Shown here: piece by piece, positions 8,161 to 16,897 of the stretch | Layout: each line of letters begins with the position of its first letter | Numbering within the stretch: position 1 is the first letter of the stretch | NCBI GenBank assembly: GCA_050330635.1 | Contig: JBHJNQ010000024.1 | Location: forward strand, 1-64,000 | Origin: CADEDH01 sp050330635 | GTDB taxonomy: Bacteria > Actinomycetota > Acidimicrobiia > Acidimicrobiales > SZUA-35 | Direction: 5' to 3' | DNA: 64,000 nucleotides | Made by a program: the position numbers and the translations under genes | Notes under the pieces: model-generated | Told to the model about the DNA's origin: nothing | Database searches by the model: none | Seen by the model: only the letters and a program-made list of their open reading frames with translations

Positions 8161-9147
8161 GTGGCTGTCGCCTCCATCGAAACGAACACCGACCCTCCGG
8201 CCCGGGTACGGATCGCGCTCGAGCTGTGGGGCTCGGATCTGGCCGCGGTGGCCGCAACCTGCCGGCTGGCGGAACGGGAAGGTCTCGACGCCGTGTACTA
8301 CGGGGAGTCGCCGGGGCCGCTCAACCTCGACTGCTGGACAACGCTGGCCCACGTGGCCGCCCTCACCACCACCATCCGCCTCGGCCCCGTCATCGCCAAC
8401 GTCCTCCCCGCCTACCGCAGCACCCTGTTGCTGGCCAAGCAGGCGGCCACGGTGGCCGTGGCCAGCGGGGGCCGCCTCGATTTCCGTACCGGGGTGGGGG
8501 CGGCCGCCCCCTACGGGCGCCGGTGGTGGAACCCGCACGCCATCGACTACGGCCCCTACGCCGACCGTCTGGCCCACCTCGAGGCGTTCCTCGGTGCCGC
8601 CACGGCGCTGTGGGCCGGGCCCGACGGCTCCCTGGGAGCGCTCGGGCTGGCGCATCCCCCGATCCCCGTGACGATCGCCGCCACCGGACCCCGGGGCATC
8701 GAAGTGGCCCACCGGTGGGCCGACTGGTGGGAGCTCTCGCACCAGACCGCCCAGTCGATGACCGAAATGCGGACCGACCACCGCTGCGACGCCGACCGGT
8801 GCGGCCTCCGCCTCTCGCTCGAGGTGGACGGGTTCGTGGCCCCCACAGCCGGCGACCATGGCCGGCTCCTCCACCGGGTCCGTGCCGACCGGGTGGGTGA
8901 GGACGTCGACGGCCTTGTCGAGCGGGCGCTCAGCGGGACGCCGACCACCGTGGCGGGCCAGATCGCCCGGCTCGGGGCGGCCGGGGTCGATCAGCTCGTC
9001 GTTGCCCTCCACGATCCCCATGACCCGGCCGCTGTCACCGCCCTGGCCGAGGCGGTTCGGCTTGCCCTCGACGGGAGCGAGGCGGCCCCGACCTCGCTCG
9101 ACGGAGCCGAGACGGCCCGCCGTGGGCTTGGCCGGACAGATCGGTGA
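8161..9147 (+). CDS. LLM class flavin-dependent oxidoreductase
   Basis: A 328-residue TIM-barrel oxidoreductase of the luciferase-like monooxygenase superfamily, using FMN or F420. Start GTG 8161. Supporting stretches are the first strand (RIALELWGSD), AEREGLDAVYYGESPG, ALTTTIRLGPVIANVLPAYR and ASGGRLDFRTGVGAAAPYGR, the usual flavin-site strands. The C-terminal half has VTIAATGPRGIEVAHRWADW and GTPTTVAGQIARLGAAGVDQ, the closing barrel strands. It is one of three LLM enzymes in the window, none adjacent to another. The substrate is unknown. Confidence 0.82.
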   Translation: MAVASIETNTDPPARVRIALELWGSDLAAVAATCRLAEREGLDAVYYGESPGPLNLDCWTTLAHVAALTTTIRLGPVIANVLPAYRSTLLLAKQAATVAVASGGRLDFRTGVGAAAPYGRRWWNPHAIDYGPYADRLAHLEAFLGAATALWAGPDGSLGALGLAHPPIPVTIAATGPRGIEVAHRWADWWELSHQTAQSMTEMRTDHRCDADRCGLRLSLEVDGFVAPTAGDHGRLLHRVRADRVGEDVDGLVERALSGTPTTVAGQIARLGAAGVDQLVVALHDPHDPAAVTALAEAVRLALDGSEAAPTSLDGAETARRGLGRTDR

Positions 9148-9211
9148 TGACAGCCCGATGGGGTTCGCTCTTGGCGCGCCCACCCGTCGGGTCACCGGTC
9201 CCGCCGTGAGT

Positions 9212-10240
9212 TCAGCCGGCGAGGTCGGTGATGACGGCCCGCCCGACGTAGGCGCCGGCGTCGAGTTCATCGAACATGGCCGGGAGCTCGGAGAGCGGGC
9301 CGACCCGGCCGATGTGGCTCTTGACCTTCCCTTCGGCGGCCATGTCGACCAGCTCCCGCATGTCCTGGACGTTGCCGACGGCGGAGTACATGACGGTGTA
9401 GCCCATCCGGAAGAAGTCCCATGGCTTCAGCTGGATCGGACCTTCGCTGGCCGGCGGAATCCCCACCGCCACGTAGACGCCGCCCCGGCGCAGGAGCTGG
9501 AACCCGAGGTCGAAGCCGGCCATTCGGGCGGCGAACACGAGACAGGCGTCGACGCCGCCCATCTCGCCACGCACCCGTTCGGCTGCCTCGCTGGCGTCGA
9601 CGGCCACGTCGGCCCCCAACGACTCGATGAACTCCAGGCGGTCGGCGCCGACGTCGACCCCGACCACCTTGTAGCCGAACGCCTGGGCGATCTGCACCGC
9701 GTAGTGGCCGAGGCCCCCGGCGGCACCGATGACCGCCACCCGACGACCGGGCAGCACCCCGTGCTTCCACAGCTTCTTCACCGCCCCGTAGGCGGTGAGG
9801 CCGCCGCAGGCCAGGGGTGCCTCCTCGTCGCCGATCGAGTCGGGCAGCTTCACCAGTGACTTGGCGTAGACGTTGAACTGCTCGGCGAACGTGCCGATGA
9901 TCCCCCTGGTCTGGGAGCAGAGGCGGGGTTCACCGCCGAGACAGAACTCACATGCCCCGCACCAGTAGCCGCCGCCGCTGCCCCCGAGCCCGACGATGAC
10001 CCGGTCGCCGACGTCGATGAAGCGATCCGCTCCCGGGCCCAAGGCCTCGACCACGCCGATGCCCTCATGACCGAGCTTGCCAACCGACGGCATGCCCTCC
10101 CAGTGACCGCGGGCCAGGTGGAGATCGGAGTGGCAGACCCCGGCGGTGTGCATGCGCAGCCGGGCCTCGTCCTGGCGGGGCTCACGCACCGCCTCGTCGT
10201 CGATGACGACCTGTCCGTCCTCGAAGCGTGCGACCTTCAT
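9212..10240 (-). CDS. Zinc-dependent alcohol dehydrogenase, NAD(P)-binding
   Basis: A 342-residue medium-chain dehydrogenase/reductase. Start ATG 10240 follows GGGGAG. Catalytic-zinc ligands appear in TAGVCHSDLH (Cys) and GKLGHEGIG (His-Glu). The structural-zinc loop has four cysteines in CGACEFCLGGEPRLC. The nucleotide-binding Rossmann motif is VIGAAGGLGHYAVQIAQ at about residue 170. It oxidises alcohols or reduces aldehydes; the substrate is not predictable. A broken TetR gene lies just upstream on the same strand, suggesting that a former local regulator has been lost. Confidence 0.9.
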   Translation of the reverse strand: MKVARFEDGQVVIDDEAVREPRQDEARLRMHTAGVCHSDLHLARGHWEGMPSVGKLGHEGIGVVEALGPGADRFIDVGDRVIVGLGGSGGGYWCGACEFCLGGEPRLCSQTRGIIGTFAEQFNVYAKSLVKLPDSIGDEEAPLACGGLTAYGAVKKLWKHGVLPGRRVAVIGAAGGLGHYAVQIAQAFGYKVVGVDVGADRLEFIESLGADVAVDASEAAERVRGEMGGVDACLVFAARMAGFDLGFQLLRRGGVYVAVGIPPASEGPIQLKPWDFFRMGYTVMYSAVGNVQDMRELVDMAAEGKVKSHIGRVGPLSELPAMFDELDAGAYVGRAVITDLAG

Positions 10241-10327
10241 CTGCTCCCCTTCCGGTGTCGGTTGCCCGTCGGAGTATGGCACCCGCCGGGACGGGGCGGC
10301 CAAGCTGGGGCGACCGGCCTGACCGCG

Positions 10328-10480
10328 TCACCCCAGCCGCTCGCTCTCGTCGGGCGGGGGCTGCCATGACGGCATCGAGGCCCACCACCGGTCGAAGCTC
10401 TGCTGGATCACCTCGGCGAACAGGGCGTCCTTGTCGGCGAGGTGCCAGTAGACCGAGCTGGCGGGTACTACAGCGCCGCT
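10328..10480 (-). pseudogene. TetR-family regulator remnant
   Basis: The minus strand encodes PASSVYWHLADKDALFAEVI then QQSFDRWWASMPSW and a stop at 10328. This is the recognition helix and fourth helix of a TetR HTH domain. The first helices are missing or out of frame, and the ~120-residue ligand domain is absent. It lies 88 nt upstream of the alcohol dehydrogenase start, in the usual place for a local repressor. Confidence 0.6.
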
Positions 10481-10608
10481 CCGCCTGCGGGTCGCCGACC
10501 GGGCCCGGCCCGGCGAGCTCGCCGACGCCATGCTCGACCCGGCCCGCTGCTGACCTCGAGGGGACCGACACGGACCCCCACGCCGAGGGCGGGGACACCG
10601 CTCGGTAG

Positions 10609-10920
10609 TCACCCGGTCGACGGCAACCCCTCGTCGACGAGGTCCTCGGTCTCGCCCAGCAACCGGTCGAGCTCGTCGAGCTCCGCCTCCAGCTGCTCAA
10701 CTTCGATCTCGACGTCGGCCCCGTCTCCGACCTCGTTCTGCTCGACGCCCTCGTCCAGCACGAGTGCTCCCTTCCCGACCTCCTCATCACCCTGCTCGAC
10801 GACGCCGCGGGGCGAGGGCTGCGAGCCCTCGCCGGCGCGATGCCCACACCCGATCAGCGTCGATGCCAGCGCCAGGCCCACGACGGCGGTCGCCAGGCTC
10901 GACGTCACCCCCTGCCTCAT
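10609..10920 (-). CDS. Small acidic lipoprotein
   Basis: A 103-residue protein starting at ATG 10920, with a signal ending in a lipobox (TLIGC, Cys about residue 25). The mature part is strongly acidic and helical (VEIEVEQLEAELDELDRLLG), suggesting a coiled coil. Its ATG overlaps the stop of the gene before it (ATGA), so the two are translationally coupled. Last gene of the two-component operon; a periplasmic accessory or sensor partner is a reasonable inference. I know of no named family. Confidence 0.6.
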   Translation of the reverse strand: MRQGVTSSLATAVVGLALASTLIGCGHRAGEGSQPSPRGVVEQGDEEVGKGALVLDEGVEQNEVGDGADVEIEVEQLEAELDELDRLLGETEDLVDEGLPSTG

Positions 10921-11348
10921 CGGTCGGCGCACGAGGCGGCCGCCTGGTCGAGCCACTCGAGCCAGGCCTGCAGCACGTCGACCCGCTTGGTCCTGATGTC
11001 GATCCGAGCCTCGATCAGCTCCGCCCGGTCGTCACGTCCCTCCCGGCGGGCCTCCCCGGCCTTCGTCTCCAGCCACAGGATCGAGCCCCGAACGTCGGCG
11101 TCGCCCCCGATGCGGTCGAGGAGTCGCTCGACCCGTTCCGTCGTCGGCGCCACCCGGGCGCAGGCCAGGTCGAGCCGGTCGTCGACAGCGGCACCACCGG
11201 TCTGCCCGGTGGCGGTGTCGGTCACGGTGGTCGTGACGCTGATGTCGGTCGCCGCCCCGGGGGCGGCGCCGGCCGCTCCGGGGACCGCGAGCAAGGTGCC
11301 TACCGCCACCGCCACCGCTGCCGCCGCCACACATATCGAGCTACCCAT
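10917..11348 (-). CDS. Secreted helical protein of a two-component operon
   Basis: A 143-residue protein. Start ATG 11348 follows GAAGGGAG. It has an Ala/Val-rich signal peptide (VAAAAVAVAVGTLLAVPG, cleavage near GAAGAAPG). The mature chain is Thr-rich at first (TDISVTTTVTDTATG), then all-helical with two cysteines (DLACARV and the C-terminal AASCADR) that could form a disulfide bridging a helical hairpin. It lies 104 nt after the histidine kinase and overlaps the following lipoprotein gene. A role as extracytoplasmic modulator of the kinase is inference only. Confidence 0.6.
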   Translation of the reverse strand: MGSSICVAAAAVAVAVGTLLAVPGAAGAAPGAATDISVTTTVTDTATGQTGGAAVDDRLDLACARVAPTTERVERLLDRIGGDADVRGSILWLETKAGEARREGRDDRAELIEARIDIRTKRVDVLQAWLEWLDQAAASCADR

Positions 11349-11452
11349 GAGACGCTCCCTTCGTCGCTGTCGGTCTCGATTTCCATCGTCGGTCGGCGCT
11401 CTGTGGGATCTCTGTGACAACCGTGAGGACGCTCTGAGGAAGATGACGGCGC

Positions 11453-12829
11453 TCAGGTCGGGCGGGCCAGCTCGACGACAAGGCAAGCGCCGCCACCCTC
11501 GACGTCGGGGTCGACGTCGGTGATCGTGAGCGATCCGCCGTGGAGGCGGGCCTGCTGATCGACCATGGCCAGACCCAGGCCCGAGCCCGAACCGGTCACC
11601 CCCTCACCCCGCACGAAGCGTTCCAACACGGCCGTCCGCTCGGCCGCCGGGATACCGGGCCCGGCATCGGTCACGGTCAACCGGACCCTGTCGCCCCACT
11701 CGTCCAGCTCGACCCGCACCCGGGCCACCCCGTCGGCGCTGCGGCCGTGGACGAGGGCGTTGGCCACGAGGTTGTCGACCATGATCCGCAGCCCGTCCCG
11801 CCAACCGGTCACGGTCACCGGACCGTCGGGGGCGGCGAACGCCACCTCGTCGCCCGGATGGTGCCGCCGGGCGTCGAGCACCGCCTGTTCGGCCACGTCG
11901 GCCAGGTCGAGGGTCTCGAACAGCTCCGGGCCCGCCAGGTCGCCCCGGGCCAGAACCCTGAGCCCGTCGAGGAGCTGGGCCATGCGGTGATGGTCGGCCA
12001 CGAGAGCCTCGAGGACCCGCTCCCGTTCGGGGTGATCGGGATGGGCGGCCAACACCTCGATGTTCGTGCCCAGGCTGGTGAGCGGGGTGCGGAGCTCGTG
12101 GGCGGCCGCTGCGCCGAACGAGCGGGCGGAGTCGAGGACCCGCCGGCGCCCCTCGTCGGCCTCTTCGAGCCGGCGCATCATCTGGTTGAACGACGCCGCC
12201 AGCCGGTCGAGCTCGGTGGCGGCAGAACCCGGGACCGAGACCCGGCGCGACAGGTCGGCCGACGTCGCCACCTCCTCCGTCACCCCGCGCAGGCGCGAGA
12301 GCGGACGCAGGGCCCCCGCCGCCGCCAGCCACCCCCCGGCGGCGAACAGCACCGCACCCATCGCCACGAGACGGACGACGCGACGCCGGAGCCGGGTGGC
12401 GATCGATTCGGCGTCGGCCGTCGACACCGCCACCTGCACCGTGTGAGTGGGGGCGGCGGGAGCGAGGCGGGGCTCCACCACCCCCACCAGGACGGCGTGG
12501 TCGCCGACGTAGGTGAGCTCCCGGTCGGACGGCGGGCCCAGGTCGACGCCCTCGGCCCCGACCGACAGCGCCGGCGTGTCATCGACCCACACCCTGACCA
12601 CGGCGGGAGCGAGGAGGCGGTTCTCGATCACCGATCCGAGACGGGGACGACGGGACCGCACGGCCGTCACCGCCGGCTCGGCCAGCACGTCGAACTGCTG
12701 ATCGAGCACGGCCCGGGTGGCGGCCCGCTGATCGGCTCGGAAGGCGGCCAGGAGGGCGACCCCGCCGGCCGCCATGATGATGGTGCTGATCACGGCGGTG
12801 AGCAGCGCCACCCGCAGCCGCAGGCTCAC
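11453..12829 (-). CDS. Sensor histidine kinase
   Basis: A 458-residue membrane kinase, partner of the response regulator encoded 10 nt upstream. It has a transmembrane helix at ~8-30, an extracytoplasmic domain (~31-150), a second helix (~155-175) and a HAMP linker. The phosphoacceptor is H244 in AAAAHELRTPLTSL. ATP-binding motifs are the N box (MVDNLVANALVHG), G1 (DAGPGIPAAER) and G2 (GSGSGLGLAMV). The order and size match MprB/CseC-type OmpR-family kinases. The sensed signal is unknown, but two small exported proteins follow in the operon. Confidence 0.92.
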   Translation of the reverse strand: MSLRLRVALLTAVISTIIMAAGGVALLAAFRADQRAATRAVLDQQFDVLAEPAVTAVRSRRPRLGSVIENRLLAPAVVRVWVDDTPALSVGAEGVDLGPPSDRELTYVGDHAVLVGVVEPRLAPAAPTHTVQVAVSTADAESIATRLRRRVVRLVAMGAVLFAAGGWLAAAGALRPLSRLRGVTEEVATSADLSRRVSVPGSAATELDRLAASFNQMMRRLEEADEGRRRVLDSARSFGAAAAHELRTPLTSLGTNIEVLAAHPDHPERERVLEALVADHHRMAQLLDGLRVLARGDLAGPELFETLDLADVAEQAVLDARRHHPGDEVAFAAPDGPVTVTGWRDGLRIMVDNLVANALVHGRSADGVARVRVELDEWGDRVRLTVTDAGPGIPAAERTAVLERFVRGEGVTGSGSGLGLAMVDQQARLHGGSLTITDVDPDVEGGGACLVVELARPT

Positions 12830-12839
12830 CTCGGCCCGC

Positions 12840-13520
12840 TCATGGTCGCAGCACGAACCCGACGCCGCGCACGGTGTGGATGAGGCGGCCGCCGTGGGCG
12901 TCGAGCTTGCGGCGGAGGTAGCCGACGAACACGTCGACCACGTTGGTGTTGACCTCGAAGTCGTAACCCCACACCAGCTCCAGGAGCCGCTCCCGGGACA
13001 GGACGATACCGGGACTACGGGCCAAGGTCTCGAGGAGGTGGAACTCGCGCCTGGTCAGCTCAATCGACGCCCCCGCCCTGGTCACCCGGCGGCGGGCCAC
13101 GTCGACCCGCAGATCACCGACGGTGAGGACCGGGGCGTCGCCGTCCGGGCGGCGACGGAGCAGGGCGTTCAGTCGGGCCACCAGCTCGACGAGGGCGAAG
13201 GGCTTGACCAGGTAGTCGTCGGCGCCGGCCTCGAGCCCCACGACCCGATCGGTGATCTCGTCGCGGGCCGACAGGACACAGATGGGCACGTCGTTGCCGT
13301 CGCCCCGGAGCCGGTGGATGACCTCGATGCCGTCGATGCCGGGCAGGCCGAGGTCGAGCACCAGCACCTGGGGGGCCGACCGGTCGACCCCCTCCAACGC
13401 CGCCTCACCCGAGGCGGCGACGACCACGTCGAACCCTTCGAGACGCAGGGCGCGCTCGAGCGACTCCCGGATCGAGCGGTCGTCGTCGACGATGAGGACG
13501 CAGGGCATGGCCGCCATCAT
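12840..13520 (-). CDS. OmpR/PhoB-type response regulator
   Basis: DNA-binding response regulator of about 226 residues. The receiver domain has the acidic pocket (VLIVDDDRS) and the phosphorylated Asp in LVLDLGLPG (residue 56, or 52 if counted from the third in-frame ATG at 13508, which gives the usual spacing). The switch Lys is in YLVKPF. The C-terminal winged helix has RREFHLLETLA and VVDVFVGYLRRKLD. ATGs at 13520, 13517 and 13508 are all possible and none has a strong Shine-Dalgarno sequence. First gene of the regulator-kinase-secreted-lipoprotein operon. An AT-richer patch at 13542-13567 may be its promoter. Confidence 0.9.
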   Translation of the reverse strand: MMAAMPCVLIVDDDRSIRESLERALRLEGFDVVVAASGEAALEGVDRSAPQVLVLDLGLPGIDGIEVIHRLRGDGNDVPICVLSARDEITDRVVGLEAGADDYLVKPFALVELVARLNALLRRRPDGDAPVLTVGDLRVDVARRRVTRAGASIELTRREFHLLETLARSPGIVLSRERLLELVWGYDFEVNTNVVDVFVGYLRRKLDAHGGRLIHTVRGVGFVLRP

Positions 13521-13752
13521 GATCGACACCCGACGCCCCGAGCATGAGAAAACAATGAGAGAATCATGCCGCCCCATCCCCGAGCGGGGCGGTGACCGGC
13601 CGAGCGGTCGAACGGAAGAACCACGTCGATGTCGACCGGCCCCGAACCGCGGTCGTGACCTGGAGCGACGTCCACGCCGTCGAGACCGACGGCAACCTCG
13701 GCTGCGGGGTCTGATCACCCCTGACCGGGGACGAGGGCCAGCGCGTTCGGGA

Positions 13753-15405
13753 TCAGGCCAGCTCGATGCCGCCGTAGTCGTCGCCGGTGGTCTCGTCGAG
13801 CTTGCGCCAGTAGCGGGGCCCGCCGCCGTTGTAGACGAAGTAGCGGGTCTTGCCGTGCTCGTGGCCGTCGACGTTGGAGTTGTAACCGGTGAACCAGCTC
13901 TTGGCGTTGCGCATCAACATCATCGAGTACATGTCGCGCATGTGCTCGGTCCACGCCTCCTGGGCCTCTTCGGTGCACTCGAAGCGGGTGTGGCCCTGCT
14001 CGTTCAGGTGGACCAGGAAGTCGGTCACCCAGTCGACGCCCTTCTCGATCCCCCGAGGGAAGTTCGACGACGCCGAACCGCTCTGGGGACCGGCGAGCAT
14101 CACCAGGTTGGGGAACCCGTGGATCATGAGCCCGAAGAAGGTGGATGGCCCGTCGGCCCAGGTCTCGGTCAGCCGCCGACCACCGGCCCCGCGGATGTCG
14201 ATCCGGTCATAGGCACCCGACATGGCGTCGAAGCCGGTGGCGTAGACGATGACGTCGAGGTCGACGTCTTCCGCCGTGGTGCGGATACCGGTCTCGGTGA
14301 TGCACTCGATCGGGGTCTCGCTGAGGTCGACGAGGCGGACGTCGTGGCGGTTGTAGGTCTCGAAGTAGTTGGTCTCGAGCGGTACCCGCTGCACCCCGAA
14401 GCCGTGGTCTTTCGGGATCAGCTTCTCGGCCAGCTCGGGATCGTCGACCCGTGCCCGGATCTTCTCGGCGATGAAGGCCGACAGCTCGGCGTTGGCCTCC
14501 TCGTCCATGAACGTCTCACGGAAGTTGCCGAGCCAGATACCGAAACCGGGCCTGGCGTAGAGGTCCTCCCAGAACGCCCGACGCTCCTCGGCGCTCAGGC
14601 TGTCGAAGCCCCGCCGGTCGGGCTGGTGCTCGAACCCACCGGGCGTGGTGCTGCAGATCTCGAAGATCTCGTCGTAGCGGGCCCGGATCTCGGCCATCTC
14701 CTCATCGCTGATCTCGCCGTTGTGGAGCGGAGCGGCCCAATTCGGACGGCGTTGGAACACGGTGAGGTGCTCGGCCTGCTCGGCCACCTCGGGGATCAAC
14801 TGGATGGCGGTGGCCCCGGTGCCGACCACGCCCACCCGCTTGCCCGCCAGGTCGACCGGTTCGTGCGGCCAGTAGTAGGTGTGCCACGACTGGCCCTTGA
14901 ACGTGTCGACCCCGGGATAGCGGGGCGGCGTGGCGGCCGAGAGCAGACCGAGGGCGGTGATGAGGAACCGGGTGGTGTGGGTGCGGCCGTCGTCCAGGGC
15001 CACGGTCCACGAGCGCTGGTCGTCGTCGTAGTGGGCCGCGGTGACGGTCGCGTCGAACTGCATGTGGCGACGGAGGTCGAACTTGTCGGCGACATGGGAG
15101 AGGTAGCGGTAGTTCTCCGGTTGGCTGGAGAACCGTTCCTTCCAGTGCCACTCGTCGAGCAGCTCCGGGGAGAACGAGTAGCCGTAGGTGTAGCTCTCGG
15201 AGTCGAACCGGCAGCCGGGATAGCGGTTCCAGTACCACGTGCCCCCGAGGTCGCTGCCCGCCTCGAGCACCGTGGCCCGGAGGCCGAGGTCGACGAGCCG
15301 CTTGATCTGGTAGATCCCGGCGACGCCGGCCCCGATGACGATGGCGTCGTAGTCGAACGCCGCCGAACCGGGGCCTTCATCGAGCTGGATCGCCTGGTCG
15401 GTCAT
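13753..15405 (-). CDS. Baeyer-Villiger-type flavin monooxygenase (paralog 1)
   Basis: A 550-residue FAD/NADPH monooxygenase expected to insert oxygen into ketones, giving esters or lactones. The FAD Rossmann motif GAGVAG is at 25-30. The NADPH motif is VGVVGTGATAIQLI. The type I BVMO fingerprint FxGxxxHxxxW is intact as FKGQSWHTYYW, and DVIVYATGFDA is the second FAD motif. The C-terminus ends SWFTGYNSNVDGHEHGK and RYFVYNGGGPRYW, shared almost exactly with the second BVMO at 24.4 kb. It is transcribed alone, divergent from the serpin gene. Confidence 0.92.
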   Translation of the reverse strand: MTDQAIQLDEGPGSAAFDYDAIVIGAGVAGIYQIKRLVDLGLRATVLEAGSDLGGTWYWNRYPGCRFDSESYTYGYSFSPELLDEWHWKERFSSQPENYRYLSHVADKFDLRRHMQFDATVTAAHYDDDQRSWTVALDDGRTHTTRFLITALGLLSAATPPRYPGVDTFKGQSWHTYYWPHEPVDLAGKRVGVVGTGATAIQLIPEVAEQAEHLTVFQRRPNWAAPLHNGEISDEEMAEIRARYDEIFEICSTTPGGFEHQPDRRGFDSLSAEERRAFWEDLYARPGFGIWLGNFRETFMDEEANAELSAFIAEKIRARVDDPELAEKLIPKDHGFGVQRVPLETNYFETYNRHDVRLVDLSETPIECITETGIRTTAEDVDLDVIVYATGFDAMSGAYDRIDIRGAGGRRLTETWADGPSTFFGLMIHGFPNLVMLAGPQSGSASSNFPRGIEKGVDWVTDFLVHLNEQGHTRFECTEEAQEAWTEHMRDMYSMMLMRNAKSWFTGYNSNVDGHEHGKTRYFVYNGGGPRYWRKLDETTGDDYGGIELA

Positions 15406-15545
15406 GAGCTATCTCTCCTTGCGCCATCGACGAATCGGGCGTTGGTTGAACCGTAGCAAGAGGCATTGCCGGCGATCGAACCCCCGAGCGGCGAGACGTC
15501 CAGGTAACCGGGGAACCAGCGCCGCTGGGGGAACGTCGTAGGGTC

Positions 15546-16811
15546 ATGGTCGCACGGATGGTTGTACTGCTCGCCCTGCTCGTCGGCGTCGCCGCCTGCA
15601 CCGACGATGCCACGACCGATGCCGGCGGTGGGCCCTCCGACACGGTCGCCCCGTCGGCCGACGTCGACCGGGCGCCGGTCGACCCCGACGCCCCCGTCGA
15701 CAGCCTGGTGGCCGGCTTCAACGACGCCGGTTTCGATCTGCTCCGCACGCTGCCCGTCGCCGACGACGCCGTCTACAGCCCCCTCAGCGTGGGTCACGCC
15801 CTCCTCATGGCCCGCGCCGCGGCCGACGACGAGACGGGCCGGGCCATCGACGACGCCATCGGTCTCCCCGACGGTGTCGACGCCCACCGGGCGTGGAACG
15901 CCCTCGACGCCGCCCTCGTGGCCAGCGAGGGCACGGCGGAGGCCCTCGATGGGGAACCGACCCCGATAGTCGACCTCGCCGGCCGGTTGTGGCCCTCCAC
16001 GACGGCGGCCCCCGACCAGGCCTGGATCGACCTGCTGGCGGCCGAGCACGGGGCCGGGGTGGAGACGATCGACACCGGCGCCCCCGACGAGTCCCGTGAT
16101 CGCATCAACGCCTGGGTCGCCGAGCAGACCAACGACCTGATCCCCGAGCTGCTCCCCGAGAACTTCATCGACGGCAACACCGTGCTCGTCCTGACCGATG
16201 CGGTGTACTTCAAGGCCCAGTGGCGATCGATCTTCGGCAAGTACGGCGAGGTGGTGGCGCCGTTCACCAGGCTCGACGGGTCGACGGTCGACGTCACCTA
16301 CCTCGTCGACCGGGAACAGCCCGGGCCCCGGGGTCGGGGCGGCGGGTTCGTGGGGGCCGAGCTCCCCTACCTGGGCGACGACTTCGCCCTGCTGCTGATC
16401 GTGCCCGAGGAGGGTCGCTTCGCCGAGGTCCGGGATCGGCTGTCGACCGATCTGCTGGCCGAGATCGACGGCGCCTTCACCGCCGGGCCCTACGAGCTCC
16501 ACCTGCCGGAGTGGGAGACCGCCACCACCATCGACCTCCTGCCGTGGCTGACCGATCTCGGCGCCGCCCCCGGCAACTACCCCGGGATCGGTCCCGGGGT
16601 GTTCATCGACGGGGCCGTGCACGGGGCCGACATCTCGGTCGACGAGATCGGCACCGAGGCGGCGGCCGCCACCGCCATCGGCTTCGACGAGTCGGGAGCG
16701 GCCGATCCGGAGCTGGTGGTGGCGGCCGACAAGCCCTACCTCTACGTTGTCCGCCACACCCCGACTGGCGTCGTCCTCTTCGCCGGCCAGGTCACCGACC
16801 CCACCACTTGA
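15546..16811 (+). CDS. Serpin-family lipoprotein, inhibitory-type hinge
   Basis: A 421-residue serpin with an N-terminal lipobox (GVAAC, Cys ~19) and an acidic Pro/Asp-rich linker, so it is probably tethered outside the cell membrane. Serpin core motifs are VYSPLSVGHALLMARAAA, LTDAVYFKAQW and DKPYLYVVRHTPTGVVLFAG. The hinge of the reactive loop, DEIGTEAAAATA, has small residues at P12-P9 as in inhibitory serpins. The scissile bond should lie near GFDESGAA; the exact P1 residue is uncertain because the loop seems about three residues longer than in alpha-1-antitrypsin. Start ATG 15546 or 15558. No protease partner is adjacent. Confidence 0.9.
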   Translation: MVARMVVLLALLVGVAACTDDATTDAGGGPSDTVAPSADVDRAPVDPDAPVDSLVAGFNDAGFDLLRTLPVADDAVYSPLSVGHALLMARAAADDETGRAIDDAIGLPDGVDAHRAWNALDAALVASEGTAEALDGEPTPIVDLAGRLWPSTTAAPDQAWIDLLAAEHGAGVETIDTGAPDESRDRINAWVAEQTNDLIPELLPENFIDGNTVLVLTDAVYFKAQWRSIFGKYGEVVAPFTRLDGSTVDVTYLVDREQPGPRGRGGGFVGAELPYLGDDFALLLIVPEEGRFAEVRDRLSTDLLAEIDGAFTAGPYELHLPEWETATTIDLLPWLTDLGAAPGNYPGIGPGVFIDGAVHGADISVDEIGTEAAAATAIGFDESGAADPELVVAADKPYLYVVRHTPTGVVLFAGQVTDPTT

Positions 16812-16897
16812 GGCGACGGGCGACGCCGTTGCCCCGGGCGCTGATCGGCCGGATGGCGTGAGCCGGCGGACTCCAGCACCCAGGCGGCGGGCCGGCG

